Below, in pieces: positions 53,067 to 62,658 of a stretch of 64,000 nucleotides of DNA. The stretch covers positions 62,001 to 126,000 of the forward strand of contig JACJGO010000005.1 of the NCBI GenBank assembly GCA_014163555.1. The letters are read 5' to 3'. Source of the stretch: Flavisolibacter longurius. GTDB taxonomy: Bacteria; Bacteroidota; Bacteroidia; Chitinophagales; Chitinophagaceae. The stretch's first letter is position 1. The number at the start of each line of letters is the position of its first letter. Below the pieces are notes generated by a model. That model had not been told where the DNA came from and searched no databases. It saw nothing but the letters and a program-made list of their open reading frames with translations. The position numbers were made by a program, and so were the translations under genes.

Positions 53067-53635
53067 TAAGAAGATTGGTTATATTGATCCTGTTCAAAAA
53101 CGGGCGGCTTTCGCTTGATTATAAAAGCAAACAACAAGGCAAAAAGCCCCATGATTCCGACATATGTTAAGTAAGACCGCAAAAAGTCGAATACGCCCAT
53201 ATTCAATGACTGCTCTTTCATCAGGTCAATGTTTTTTACAGCAGCGTCAACATCGTTCTGCGACTGTTTGGTTGCGAGCAGTAACTCCTCAGTGCTGATG
53301 CGAAGTTTGTCAAAAAATGTAGGGTCAACATATTTTAAATAGACAAACGTAAAAATCAAGTATATGAATTCAATGATCAGAACGGAGATAAACATGGCTT
53401 TAAAAGCTTCTTTCATTTCTATCCAACCACCATTTTTTTTCCGTAATTGAAATCCGCTCACAAGAAGCATTATGACAACAGAAATAAAACCAACAAATGT
53501 TAATCCGGAGAATGCAATAAAGCTTGTTGCCCCAACATAGTACCGTAAAAAAAGAAGTACTAGATATACACCTCCAATGATGAGTCCCCAACGTATGCCA
53601 TGGGAACCGCTGTCTACCGTTTGTTCGTTATTCAT
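53063..53635 (-). CDS. DUF4199-domain membrane protein
   Basis: A 190-residue integral membrane protein with four predicted helices (GLIIGGVYLVLLFLRYYV, ISVVIMLLVSGFQL, FISVLIIEFIYLIFTFVYL, YVGIMGLFALLFAFII). A polar loop (about 105-145) lies between the third and fourth. This is the DUF4199 pattern, a Bacteroidota-restricted family of unknown function. The ATG at 53635 overlaps the stop of the dihydroorotase-like gene (ATGA), so translation is coupled. The longer frame to 53749 would run inside that gene and is rejected. Confidence 0.85.
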   Translation of the reverse strand: MNNEQTVDSGSHGIRWGLIIGGVYLVLLFLRYYVGATSFIAFSGLTFVGFISVVIMLLVSGFQLRKKNGGWIEMKEAFKAMFISVLIIEFIYLIFTFVYLKYVDPTFFDKLRISTEELLLATKQSQNDVDAAVKNIDLMKEQSLNMGVFDFLRSYLTYVGIMGLFALLFAFIIKRKPPVFEQDQYNQSSY

Positions 53636-54891
53636 AAAGGCTTCAAAAATAGTTTGTCTTCCTGAATTATTCCGTAAGGCCGACCTGTCAGTGCTTTTCC
53701 CAGGAAGGGCGAATTGCGTGACCGTGATACAAAGCTGGATGGTGTCCATTGCTCATCCGGCAGAAAAAGGCTGAACATTGCAGGTTGATCCGTTGCAAAG
53801 CTTACTGTTGGTAATTGAAAAAGCCTGCGCGGCGTGGTAGAAAATACCTCGGTAATCCGTTCCAGTGATAGTGAAGGCATACTGCTTCGCACAACAGAAA
53901 AGGCCGTTTCCAAGGCTATCATCCCGTTTTTGGCATATTCGAATTCCACCACTTTGTGATCCGTATGATGCGGAAAATGATGCGAGGCAATACAATCCAC
54001 CGTACCATCTTCTACCGCTTCACGTAAAGCATCGCGATCGGCAGCTGTACGCAGGGGAGAGGAGAGCTTTAAATTCGTATCATAGCCAACCAGATCGGCG
54101 TCTGTAAAGAACAGGTGCGCCGGTGTAACCGAACAGCTAACGGGTAAACCCTCCGCTTTGGCCTTGCGGATAATCTCCATTCCTTTTGCCGTAGACACCC
54201 CTGTAAAATGAATGGCCGAACCGGTGTAACGGGTAAGTTCAATATCACGGCTAATCATCAGTTCCTCGGCAATCGCCGGTTTGCCCGGCAGTCCCAGTTG
54301 TGTGGACACAATGCCTTCATTCATCAAACCCGGTCCGCTAATGCTGTGCTCTTCCGGTAACTGGATGATGATTTTATTAATGGCCTTTACATATTGCAGG
54401 GCCTTCAGCAAAAGGCCTGAAGACTGTACCGGGCAAACACCATCGCTGAACGCAACCGCGCCGCTCTGGTGCATGTCATACATTTCAGACAGCTCTTTTC
54501 CCTCTACATTTTTGGTAATGGCACCAATGGGATGAAGCGTAACCGGAAGCGTTTTGCTCCGCTGGACAATGTATTCCACCCCTGATTTTTGCGATACAAT
54601 GGGTTGTGTGTTCGGTAACAAAAAAACATCCGTATAACCGCCATGGGCAGCCGCAGCAGCACCGGTTTCCAAGGTTTCTCGAAACTCGAAGCCAGGATCG
54701 CAAAAATTCGCAAAAACATCAGTGAAACCAGGGAAGATACAAAGCCCGTTTGCGGAGATGGTTTTATCAGCCGGCCTGTCAAAAGACCCAATCTCCGTAA
54801 CAAAACCATTTTGAATAAAGATATCAACCTGCTGCCGGTGAAAAGAAGAAGCTGTATCTATAACAGTTACATCTTTTAAGAGAATGTCCAT
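53632..54891 (-). CDS. Dihydroorotase homologue lacking catalytic metal ligands (PyrC'-like)
   Basis: A 419-residue protein with the class I dihydroorotase fold and many family phrases (LLPNTQPIVS, AITKNVEGKELSEMYDM, AFSDG, PLRTAADRDALREAVEDGTVDCIA, EFEYAKNGMIALETAFSVV). However, the metal site HxH in GFIDxHVH is replaced by DVFANF (Phe60, Asn62), TPHHL by TPAHL, the His of the HVST loop by Gly231, and the catalytic Asp of TDHAPH by His304 (ASHHFPHH). It is therefore probably not a hydrolase, like the non-catalytic PyrC' partners of aspartate transcarbamoylase. The ATG at 54891 is chosen over 54963 because only it gives a normal N-terminal strand. Confidence 0.85.
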   Translation of the reverse strand: MDILLKDVTVIDTASSFHRQQVDIFIQNGFVTEIGSFDRPADKTISANGLCIFPGFTDVFANFCDPGFEFRETLETGAAAAAHGGYTDVFLLPNTQPIVSQKSGVEYIVQRSKTLPVTLHPIGAITKNVEGKELSEMYDMHQSGAVAFSDGVCPVQSSGLLLKALQYVKAINKIIIQLPEEHSISGPGLMNEGIVSTQLGLPGKPAIAEELMISRDIELTRYTGSAIHFTGVSTAKGMEIIRKAKAEGLPVSCSVTPAHLFFTDADLVGYDTNLKLSSPLRTAADRDALREAVEDGTVDCIASHHFPHHTDHKVVEFEYAKNGMIALETAFSVVRSSMPSLSLERITEVFSTTPRRLFQLPTVSFATDQPAMFSLFLPDEQWTPSSFVSRSRNSPFLGKALTGRPYGIIQEDKLFLKPL

Positions 54892-55048
54892 TAAGTGGCG
54901 AAGATAAGTCATTCGCCAAAACGGTTGAAATTTGCCAAACCAAAGTGCTTTGCCAAAAAACAACCAAGGATGGCATCAAAATGAGAAAAAATCCAGATAT
55001 TAGCTGCTTCAAGTATTCAGTCCACATCATTTAAACGCTAACTTATAA

Positions 55049-56170
55049 ATGAAAACTGCACTTATTACCGGTATTACTGGTCAGGATGGAGCATATTTGG
55101 CCGAGTTGCTCCTTGAAAAAGGATATATGGTTCATGGCATCAAGCGCCGCTCTTCCCTGATCAACACCGACCGCATTGACCATCTGTACCAGGACCCGCA
55201 CGAAAAAAACATTCGCCTTAAGCTGCATTACGGCGATCTGACCGACAGCACCAACCTGATTCGTATTATCCAGGAAACACAGCCCGATGAGATTTACAAC
55301 CTTGCTGCCATGTCGCATGTAAAGGTTTCTTTCGATACACCGGAGTACACTGCTAATGCCGATGGTATTGGTACGCTTCGTCTGTTGGAAGCCATCCGCA
55401 TCCTGGGACTGGAAAACAAAACCAAGATCTACCAGGCCTCCACTTCGGAGCTTTATGGCCTGGTGCAGGAAGTTCCGCAAAAAGAGACCACTCCGTTCTA
55501 TCCCCGCTCACCGTATGGTGTGGCCAAATTATACGGGTACTGGATCACGGTGAACTACCGCGAAGCCTATGGCATGTTTGCCTGCAACGGTATTTTGTTC
55601 AACCACGAAAGTCCGCTGCGTGGAGAGACCTTTGTAACCCGTAAGATCACTCGAGCCGTTGCCGCCATTGCCACCGGTCACCAGGATTGTCTCTACATTG
55701 GTAACCTTGATGCCCAACGCGATTGGGGTCATGCTAAAGATTATGTAGAAGCCATGTGGCGCATTCTGCAGCAGGACAAACCCGAAGACTTTGTGATCGC
55801 TACCGGAGTTACCACCAAAGTGCGGGAGTTTATTTCCATGGCCTTTGCCGAAGTAGGGATTCTTATCGAGTTTGAAGGACACGGCCTCCAGGAAAAAGGG
55901 ATTGTAGTGGCCTGCGCCAACGACGAATTCCAGTTGCCGGTAGGAAAGGCCGTCGTAGCCATCGATCCAACCTATTTCCGTCCCACCGAAGTGGACCTGC
56001 TCATTGGTGATGCCACCAAGGCCCGTACCGTATTGGGATGGGAACCTAAATATGACCTCAAGATGCTGGTACAGGAAATGATGGAAGCCGATATAAAAAA
56101 AGTAAGCAATGCCACCAAAGTTGGCGTGGAGCAGATCTACAGCTACATCAACCGCTTTGAAGAAAGATAG
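55049..56170 (+). CDS. gmd: GDP-mannose 4,6-dehydratase family
   Basis: A 373-residue short-chain dehydrogenase/reductase converting GDP-mannose to GDP-4-keto-6-deoxymannose. The NADP loop is [20 protein letters not shown] with KRRSS, the catalytic Ser/Thr region is STSELYG and the Tyr/Lys pair is [33 protein letters not shown] and [13 protein letters not shown] are Gmd hallmarks. GDP-fucose synthase is absent nearby. It is transcribed divergently from the GDP-heptose operon, so a GDP-heptose dehydratase (DmhA/WcbK type) is a real alternative. Confidence 0.93.
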   Translation: MKTALITGITGQDGAYLAELLLEKGYMVHGIKRRSSLINTDRIDHLYQDPHEKNIRLKLHYGDLTDSTNLIRIIQETQPDEIYNLAAMSHVKVSFDTPEYTANADGIGTLRLLEAIRILGLENKTKIYQASTSELYGLVQEVPQKETTPFYPRSPYGVAKLYGYWITVNYREAYGMFACNGILFNHESPLRGETFVTRKITRAVAAIATGHQDCLYIGNLDAQRDWGHAKDYVEAMWRILQQDKPEDFVIATGVTTKVREFISMAFAEVGILIEFEGHGLQEKGIVVACANDEFQLPVGKAVVAIDPTYFRPTEVDLLIGDATKARTVLGWEPKYDLKMLVQEMMEADIKKVSNATKVGVEQIYSYINRFEER

Positions 56171-56277
56171 TTTTTGAGGAAAAGGTTGAGGTCAAGGATA
56201 AACTAGAACAAACTACCGGTTTAATTAATGTGAGAATCGACTCGGTAAAATTTCAACTCTTCCTTGAGACATAAAAT

Positions 56278-56309
56278 AAAAAACGGGGCTATTAGTGGCC
56301 CCGTTTTTT
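56278..56309 (+). terminator. Intrinsic terminator of gmd
   Basis: A-run plus CGGGGC pairs with GCCCCG plus TTTTTT over an 8-base loop. It lies 108 bases after the gmd stop. Confidence 0.85.
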
Positions 56310-56386
56310 AGTGTAAACTTTTTCTTATTGAAGCAAACCCGCTTCAGAAAAAATTCGTGTAATTCGTAATTAAAATTCGTGTTTAA

Positions 56387-57370
56387 ATGAAGTATAGAAA
56401 ATTTCAGGAAACAGAAATCTCGGAAGTTGGATTGGGTACCTGGCAACTGGGAAGTTCGGATTGGGGCGAACTGCAGGAAGAAGATGCTTTTGGCATTTTA
56501 CAGGCCTTTGTTGACCGGGGTGGAAATTTTATCGACACAGCTGATGTGTATGGTGCCGGAATCAGCGAAAAAACCATAGGAAAGTTTTTAAAATCCACAG
56601 ACAAGAAGCTTTATGTCGCGACAAAGTTGGGTCGGAGAAGCGATGGATCCTGTGGCTGGCCGCAAAATTTTACGTATGTAGCTATGCGTGAGCATGTCGA
56701 AAGCTCTCTCTCAAACCTGGGACTGTCGCAGTTGTTTCTGGAACAATTGCATTGCATTCCAACAGAAGAATTAAAAAAGGGGGAGGTTTTTAACAGCCTG
56801 CGGAAATTACAGGCTGAGGGGCTTATCAAGCATTGGGGCGTAAGTGTGGAAACAAGTGCAGAAGCCCTGATTTGCCTGGAGCAGGATGGACTGGCTTCGC
56901 TGCAGATCATTTTCAACCTGTTCCGCCAGCATGTGGCCGATGAGGTTTTTGCCAAAGCAAAGGAAAAAGGCGTGGCGCTGATTGTCCGGGTTCCATTGGC
57001 CAGCGGCCTTCTGACCGGTAAGTTTACGGAAACCACTACGTTTTCGGCCACGGATCATCGCAACTATAACCGCAATGGCGAAGCTTTCAACGCAGGCGAA
57101 ACTTTCTCGGGAATTTCGTTTACCGAAGGTGTACGGTTTGCCAGGGAAATGGGCCAATTGCTACCGGAAGGCTCTTTGGCCCAATGGGCTCTCCGCTGGA
57201 TCCTTGATCATCCCGAAGTAACCACTGTCATTCCGGGGGCATCCAGCTTAAAACAGGTTGAAAGCAATATGGCCGCCTCGGACCTGCCGTCTCTTCCTGC
57301 AACAACAAAGCAGCAATTGCGTGAATACTACCAAACAAAAGTGCAGCCAGCGATCAGGGGCAATTATTGA
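56387..57370 (+). CDS. Aldo/keto reductase
   Basis: A 327-residue NADPH-dependent (alpha/beta)8 reductase. The catalytic tetrad is readable: Asp/Tyr in NFIDTADVYG, Lys in LYVATKLGRR and His in LEQLHCIPTEEL. The cofactor end is AQWALRWILDHPEVTTVIPGAS with QVESNMAA. It resembles the YajO/Tas-like AKR group acting on sugars or small aldehydes; the substrate is unassigned. It follows gmd on the same strand but beyond gmd's terminator, so it has its own transcript. Confidence 0.93.
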   Translation: MKYRKFQETEISEVGLGTWQLGSSDWGELQEEDAFGILQAFVDRGGNFIDTADVYGAGISEKTIGKFLKSTDKKLYVATKLGRRSDGSCGWPQNFTYVAMREHVESSLSNLGLSQLFLEQLHCIPTEELKKGEVFNSLRKLQAEGLIKHWGVSVETSAEALICLEQDGLASLQIIFNLFRQHVADEVFAKAKEKGVALIVRVPLASGLLTGKFTETTTFSATDHRNYNRNGEAFNAGETFSGISFTEGVRFAREMGQLLPEGSLAQWALRWILDHPEVTTVIPGASSLKQVESNMAASDLPSLPATTKQQLREYYQTKVQPAIRGNY

Positions 57371-57395
57371 TTCTTCGACACTCGACTATGTCAAT

Positions 57396-57427
57396 AAAAA
57401 AACCGTTCTTTTCAGAACGGTTTTTTT
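57396..57427. terminator. Bidirectional intrinsic terminator
   Basis: AAAAAAACCGTTCT and its full complement (14 bp) lie around TTTC, between the converging aldo/keto reductase and secDF genes. Confidence 0.92.
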
Positions 57428-57451
57428 ATTATAGATAAATCCTATCTGCAA

Positions 57452-60400
57452 TTATACATTTTGTGCCTGCGCTTTTGGTGCAGGTTTTTCTGTAGTAGGC
57501 GTAGTGCCTGCATTGGCAAGTGCTTTTTTACCACCCAGGTCAACCAGGATCGGCGCGGCAACAAACACAGAAGAATAGATACCCGTCACTACCCCAATCA
57601 ACATCGCAAAGGCAAATCCTTTGGTCACCTCACCACCGACCAGGAACAGGATCAGGAGGGTCAGGAAAACCGTCAGCGACGTCATGATCGTACGGCTCAG
57701 CGTTTCGTTAATAGAACGGTTTATGATCGTTTCTTTGGAAGCACCGGGCATCAGGCGGTTGTTCTCGCGAATCCGGTCAAACACAATCACCGTATCGTTC
57801 ATCGAGAAACCAATCACCGTTAGAATGGCCGCGATAAAGTGCTGATCCAGTTCCAGCGGGAAAGGCACCACATCTTTCAGGAAAGAGAAAACCGCCAGGG
57901 TAACAAACACATCGTGCATAAGAGCGAAGATGGTACCCAGCGAGAAGCGCCAGTCGCGGAAACGGATGAAGATATAAAGGCAAATTACAATGAGCGAGAA
58001 AATGGTAGCGGTAATCGCACCTTTTTTCAGGTCATCGGAGATAGTTGGCAACACTGTAGTGGTACCAATGATGTGGTTATTTGTAAACTGTGAATACGAA
58101 GTAGCCGGAATGTGTTTGCTCAACCCTTCCATCAGCTTTGATCTTACCAATGAATCGGCCGCAGCAGATGTATTGGTGATCTCGTAAGAAGTGGTGATAT
58201 CCAGTTGGCGGTTGCTTCCGATGGTTTTAATAACCGGGCTTTCCCCGAATACTGCTTCCAGATCATTCCGGATTTCTTCCACTTTGTTGTCAACAGGCTG
58301 ATCGAATCGAACGATAAAGCTACGACCACCTTTAAATTCAACACCCTGGTGGAAACCATTGAACAAAGCACCAACACCCAACAGAACAACAACCACTGAA
58401 ATTCCGTAAGCAACCTTACGGTACTCGATGAATTTGTAATCGGGGTGTTGCAGGATTTTTCGGGAAATAGGCGTGAAGTATTCCAGGTGACGCTTTTTGC
58501 TGGTGAACCATTCGGTAACCCAACGGCTAACCAGGATACCGCAAAACAGCGACAGGAGCAAACCGATGATCTGCGTAGTGGCAAAACCTTTTACCGGACC
58601 CAAACCGAAAGAGAAAAGGATAATAGCGGTCAAAAGGGTGGTGATGTGACCATCCAATACTGGCGGTAACGATCGTTTATACCCTTCGTTAACAGCCTGC
58701 ACATAGTTTTTACCTTTTCCTAATTCATCCTTGATACGCTCATAAATAATTACGTTCGTATCCACGGCCATACCAATGGTCAGTACCAGACCGGCAATAC
58801 CAGGAGCGGTCAGTGTAGCACCCAGGCCAGTAAGAACACCAATTGTAAAGAGGAGGTTCAGGATAAGAGCGATGTTGGCAACCCAGCCGCTGGTGTTGTA
58901 ATAAATTAGCATCAAGAGGAAGATCACCACAAAAGAAATCACAAACGACATGATACCACCCTGAATGGCGTGTTCGCCAAGGGTAGGACCTACCACTTGC
59001 TCCTGCACGATTTTGGCAGGCGCCGGAAGTTTACCGGCCTTCAGGATGTTGGCAAGATCTTGTGCTTCTTCCAGGGTAAAATCGCCTGAAATTTCGGTTC
59101 GGCCGCCAGTGATTTTGTCGTTGGCAACCGGAGCTGAATAAATGATTTCATCCAGTGCAATGGCAATCGGACGCTGTTCTTTAAATGAAGTTTCTGTCAG
59201 GCGACCCCATTTGGCATTACCGGCCGGACCAATGTCCATGGTAACTGTTGGGCGACCACCCATTTGGTCATAGCTCTGCGCAGCCGTAGTGATGACATCA
59301 CCTTCCATCGGTGCCTTGTCGGCGTTACCGGTTTTCAGCACATAGAGCGGAACGACGTTCAGCTGTTTTCCGTTGGCATCACGTCCTGGTATTCCATACG
59401 CAAAACGGGCATCAGACAGTCCGGCTTCAGTAAAAGCACGGCGCACCACATCCATATTCAGGTATTGGCGCAGGAGCGAAGTGTCCCTTGTAGAAACCAC
59501 CAGGCCGTAACCAGCCTGCTGGAATAATTTAAGAATCGGGTTATTTCCTGCCAGAGCAGAGGTATCGGCGGTTTTTATGCCGGTATCGGTGGTTTGTGAC
59601 AACTTGATACCACCAGCTGTGTCGGTAGTTGTAGTGGCAGCACTAGTATCCACACGGGCAGGTGCCGTATTTTGGGTAGCAGCCGGACGGGTTGCCGATT
59701 CGAGATCCGCAACAGCTTTGTCGGCAGCTACTAGGGCATTGTAATATTCTTCGGGTCTGTAGGTAAGCCAGAATTGAAGGTTGGCTGAAGATTGCAGGTA
59801 TTTACGAACCCTTTCCTGATCTTGCAAGCCGGGCAGTTCTACGGTAATAATACCTTGCTGCTTGTTTGGGTTGATATTGGGCTGTGCAACACCAAACTGG
59901 TCGATACGGGTTTGCAGTACGCGGAAGGTACGGTCAAAGGCAGCATTAGCCTCTTCCCGGATAACGCTGATAACTTTTGTATCATCATCTTTCGGGCTCA
60001 GGCGACCGGCACTAGCGGCTGAAAACAGCGGAGCCAATGGTGCACCGTTCGATGCTTTCTTGTATTCCTCAACAAAAAGCGTAATATAATCGGCACTGCT
60101 GTTTGCCTTGCGCAAATTGGCAGCGTCCAGTGCTTTGATAAAATTCGGATCCTTACTGTTGTTGGCCATGGAACGCAGCAGACCGGAAAGTTCTACTTCC
60201 AGTGTTACGTTGATACCACCCTGCAGGTCAAGACCCAGGTTCAGTTCTTCGCCCTTTGCTTTTTGATAGGAGATAGGACCGGTAATACCAAAGTGAACGG
60301 TTTCGTCTTTGGTACTGTCAAGCAGTCTTCTCAGTCGGTCTTTGTAAACTTGTTCTTTGGTGGCACTGTCGGCGTTGGCATAGTTCTGGCTAACAAATTG

Positions 60401-60520
60401 TTGTGCTTTTGCCTCCATTTTCTTCTCATGGCTGCGAACCACCCATGTAAAGGATAATTCGTAGATGGAATAAATGATCAGCAAGATCGTAAAAAAGCGG
60501 ATGAGGCCTTTCAAATGCAT
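57452..60520 (-). CDS. secDF: Protein translocase subunit SecDF (fused)
   Basis: A 1022-residue fusion of SecD and SecF, the proton-driven partner of SecYEG that pulls exported proteins across the inner membrane. The SecD half has the first membrane helix (LIRFFTILLIIYSIYELSF), the P1 periplasmic region with GLDLQGGINVTLEVELS, LQTRIDQFGVAQPN and GGRTEISGDF, then six-helix RND units with MAVDTNVIIYERIKDEL. The SecF half has GVEFKGGRSFIV and SMNDTVIVFDRIRENNR. A low-complexity Thr/Ala/Asp insertion sits at about residues 275-335. Starting at 60520 places the first helix correctly, downstream of a -7 box. Fused SecDF is normal in Bacteroidota. Confidence 0.97.
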   Translation of the reverse strand: MHLKGLIRFFTILLIIYSIYELSFTWVVRSHEKKMEAKAQQFVSQNYANADSATKEQVYKDRLRRLLDSTKDETVHFGITGPISYQKAKGEELNLGLDLQGGINVTLEVELSGLLRSMANNSKDPNFIKALDAANLRKANSSADYITLFVEEYKKASNGAPLAPLFSAASAGRLSPKDDDTKVISVIREEANAAFDRTFRVLQTRIDQFGVAQPNINPNKQQGIITVELPGLQDQERVRKYLQSSANLQFWLTYRPEEYYNALVAADKAVADLESATRPAATQNTAPARVDTSAATTTTDTAGGIKLSQTTDTGIKTADTSALAGNNPILKLFQQAGYGLVVSTRDTSLLRQYLNMDVVRRAFTEAGLSDARFAYGIPGRDANGKQLNVVPLYVLKTGNADKAPMEGDVITTAAQSYDQMGGRPTVTMDIGPAGNAKWGRLTETSFKEQRPIAIALDEIIYSAPVANDKITGGRTEISGDFTLEEAQDLANILKAGKLPAPAKIVQEQVVGPTLGEHAIQGGIMSFVISFVVIFLLMLIYYNTSGWVANIALILNLLFTIGVLTGLGATLTAPGIAGLVLTIGMAVDTNVIIYERIKDELGKGKNYVQAVNEGYKRSLPPVLDGHITTLLTAIILFSFGLGPVKGFATTQIIGLLLSLFCGILVSRWVTEWFTSKKRHLEYFTPISRKILQHPDYKFIEYRKVAYGISVVVVLLGVGALFNGFHQGVEFKGGRSFIVRFDQPVDNKVEEIRNDLEAVFGESPVIKTIGSNRQLDITTSYEITNTSAAADSLVRSKLMEGLSKHIPATSYSQFTNNHIIGTTTVLPTISDDLKKGAITATIFSLIVICLYIFIRFRDWRFSLGTIFALMHDVFVTLAVFSFLKDVVPFPLELDQHFIAAILTVIGFSMNDTVIVFDRIRENNRLMPGASKETIINRSINETLSRTIMTSLTVFLTLLILFLVGGEVTKGFAFAMLIGVVTGIYSSVFVAAPILVDLGGKKALANAGTTPTTEKPAPKAQAQNV

Positions 60521-60595
60521 AAAACGGTTTTTTAAATGGTACCTCACATTGCCCAATCTGTTCGTAGCATAAGGGAGGTGGTTTTTTAGAGTGGG

Positions 60596-60603
60596 CAAAG
60601 ATA
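60596..60603 (-). promoter_or_regulatory. -7 box TATCTTTG for secDF
   Basis: Minus-strand TATCTTTG fits TAnnTTTG and would give a leader of about 70 bases to the ATG at 60520. It excludes the longer start at 60613. Confidence 0.45.
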
Positions 60604-60836
60604 TATTTTTCACCTTATATTCAGCCCTTTAGTTCAGGTCTTTTCAACCCGTAAAACACCCCGTTCAAAGTTATTTTCACTATATTTTAGCGGAATGCTG
60701 TCCGTTTCCGTAAATCTTTTTGATCTGAGGTAGGCAAGCGAGGGTTGAATTTCAGAATCCAGGAGATCATGAATAGTTCATTTTGCAGTAATCGAAGCGC
60801 AAACGCAAAGCTTACCAGTTTCCGGGACACAATCCT
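60604..60836. other. Intergenic region between divergent secDF and aminotransferase genes
   Basis: Part of a 345-base gap. Besides the two -7 boxes at its edges, I see an extra minus-strand TAnnTTTG match near 60666-60673. There is no small gene or RNA. Confidence 0.4.
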
Positions 60837-60844
60837 TACTTTTG
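60837..60844 (+). promoter_or_regulatory. -7 box TACTTTTG for the aminotransferase
   Basis: TACTTTTG fits TAnnTTTG. It overlaps the alternative TTG start at 60842, so the ATG at 60866 is the better start. Confidence 0.45.
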
Positions 60845-60865
60845 AGCCTTTCTAAACCCAACTGC

Positions 60866-62056
60866 ATGGAGTTATCATCGTTGTTACAACGCTTTTCCGA
60901 GCCGGAGACGTTGCGCATGGCAAAACTCGGTCGCGAAATGCGGGCCAAAGGACTGGATATTACCGATTTAAGCTTAGGGGAACCGGATTTTGATACCCCA
61001 GCCCATATAAAGGAAGCCGCGAAACAGGCCATTGACGAAAACTGGAGCCATTATACACCGGTGCCAGGCTATCTGGACCTTCGGGAAGCCGTTTGCCACA
61101 AATTAAAACGGGATAACAACCTGCACTACGCCCCTGAAAACATTGTTGTTTCCACCGGCGCCAAGCAAAGTCTGGCCAATGCCATCCTGAGCATTGTGGA
61201 TATTGGCGATGAAGTCATCATTCCCACGCCGTTTTGGGTTTCGTATTCTGCACAGGTACAATTGGCCGGCGGAACGGTGAAGCTGATCCGCACCCACATC
61301 GGCAATGGCTACAAGATTACGCCGGATGAATTGGAAGAAGCCATTACACCAAAAACAAAACTTTTTATTTTTTCATCGCCTTGTAACCCCAGCGGGGCGG
61401 TTTATACAGGCGAAGAACTGGCCGAGTTGGCAGAGGTGTTCCGTCGCCATCCGCAGGTTATCATCATTTCTGATGAGATCTACGAATACATTAATTATTC
61501 CGGACGCCACTACAGCATTGCCGAAGAAGAGGGCATGCAGGAAAGGGTAGTGGTGGTAAATGGCCTGAGCAAAGGTTTTGCCATGACCGGCTGGCGCCTG
61601 GGTTACCTGGCCGCTCCGACGCCTATTGCCAAGGCCTGCGAAAAAATCCAGGGACAGTTTACATCCGGCACCAATGCCATTGCCCAACGGGCAGCCATCA
61701 CGGCACTGACTTCGCCACTTGACGCGACGAAAGAAATGGTGAAGGAATTTGCCAGGCGGAGACAACGGGTGATGGAATTAATGAATAACCTGGAAGGTTT
61801 CCATTTTGCTGAACCCGATGGTGCATTCTATTCTTTTCCCTGCATCGATTATTATTTTGGCAAATCGGATGGGGAAACAACCATTACCAACGCGGATGAT
61901 TTTTCGATGTACCTCCTCAACAAAGGACATGTTACAACCGTAACAGGTTCGGCATTTGGCGATGAGCAATGCATCCGCATTTCTTTTGCCAACAGCATGG
62001 CCAATATTGAAAAAGGATTTAAGCGCATTCGCAATGCGGTCAGCCAGCTACGCTAA
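60866..62056 (+). CDS. Class I/II pyridoxal-phosphate aminotransferase (aspartate aminotransferase-like)
   Basis: A 396-residue fold-type I aminotransferase of the AspC/Ib group. It has DLSLGEPDFDTPAHI, STGAKQSLANAI, FWVSYSAQVQLAGG, FSSPCNPSGAVYTGEEL (substrate/PLP Asn), IIISDEIYEYI, the PLP lysine in NGLSKGFAMTGWRLGYLA, and RISFANS (carboxylate Arg). The likely amino donor is aspartate or a related amino acid with a 2-oxoacid acceptor. The length suits the group. The 3' end overlaps the converging coaE gene by 17 bases. Confidence 0.93.
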   Translation: MELSSLLQRFSEPETLRMAKLGREMRAKGLDITDLSLGEPDFDTPAHIKEAAKQAIDENWSHYTPVPGYLDLREAVCHKLKRDNNLHYAPENIVVSTGAKQSLANAILSIVDIGDEVIIPTPFWVSYSAQVQLAGGTVKLIRTHIGNGYKITPDELEEAITPKTKLFIFSSPCNPSGAVYTGEELAELAEVFRRHPQVIIISDEIYEYINYSGRHYSIAEEEGMQERVVVVNGLSKGFAMTGWRLGYLAAPTPIAKACEKIQGQFTSGTNAIAQRAAITALTSPLDATKEMVKEFARRRQRVMELMNNLEGFHFAEPDGAFYSFPCIDYYFGKSDGETTITNADDFSMYLLNKGHVTTVTGSAFGDEQCIRISFANSMANIEKGFKRIRNAVSQLR

Positions 62057-62654
62057 GTTGCGGACGGCCTGCCATGTCTAAGAATTTTTGATGCAGACGA
62101 ATGACCTGCGGGATGACCAGGTTCTGCTCATCATTTGTAACTACAAAATCGCAGAGTTTCATCTTCAGGGTTTCTGCCAGCTGTTTGTGCATCCGGTTCT
62201 GCACAGCATTTTTATCAATGCCATCCCGGTCCATCACCCGTTTGGTGCGAAGGTGAATTGGGGCATACACACCAATCACATAATCTAAGCCCTGTACCGA
62301 ACCGGTTTCAAAAAGCAGGGCCGCTTCTTTGATCACATAAGGTGTTGTTTGTTGTAAAAACCATTGTTCTGCATCCCGGATGGTCGGCGGGTGCACCAGC
62401 TGGTTGAGTAGATCGAGTTTTTTTTTGTCACCAAATACAATTCCTGCCAGCTTTGCCCGGTTTAGCTGGTCTTCCGAATAAATATCTTCCCCAAAATTTT
62501 TTTTCAGGTCTGCCTTAAGTAGTGGGTCCGTTTGGTAAAGCCGCTTGGAGGCCTGGTCGGCATAATACACAGGGACCTGCAGGAGTTCAAATATTTTGGC
62601 AACGGTTGTTTTTCCTGACCCAATGCCACCGGTAAGACCAATTTTTAAAGGCAT
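62040..62654 (-). CDS. coaE: Dephospho-CoA kinase
   Basis: A 204-residue P-loop kinase that phosphorylates the 3'-hydroxyl of dephospho-CoA, the last step of CoA synthesis. The P-loop is GLTGGIGSGKTTVAKIF, then VYYADQASKRLY (substrate Asp), LVHPPTI, PYVIKEAALLFETG and RVMDRDGIDKNAVQNRM. The ATG at 62654 lies only 4 bases below a -7 box, so an mRNA almost without leader is likely; the frame to 62684 is rejected. panB, from the same pathway, is at 12.6 kb. Confidence 0.96.
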   Translation of the reverse strand: MPLKIGLTGGIGSGKTTVAKIFELLQVPVYYADQASKRLYQTDPLLKADLKKNFGEDIYSEDQLNRAKLAGIVFGDKKKLDLLNQLVHPPTIRDAEQWFLQQTTPYVIKEAALLFETGSVQGLDYVIGVYAPIHLRTKRVMDRDGIDKNAVQNRMHKQLAETLKMKLCDFVVTNDEQNLVIPQVIRLHQKFLDMAGRPQLSVAG

Positions 62655-62658
62655 GGTA

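Noticed and set aside
60549-60598. Inverted repeat TTGCCCA/TGGGCAA upstream of secDF
   Set aside because: It is only 7 bp, has a long spacer and overlaps the -7 box, so chance is likely.
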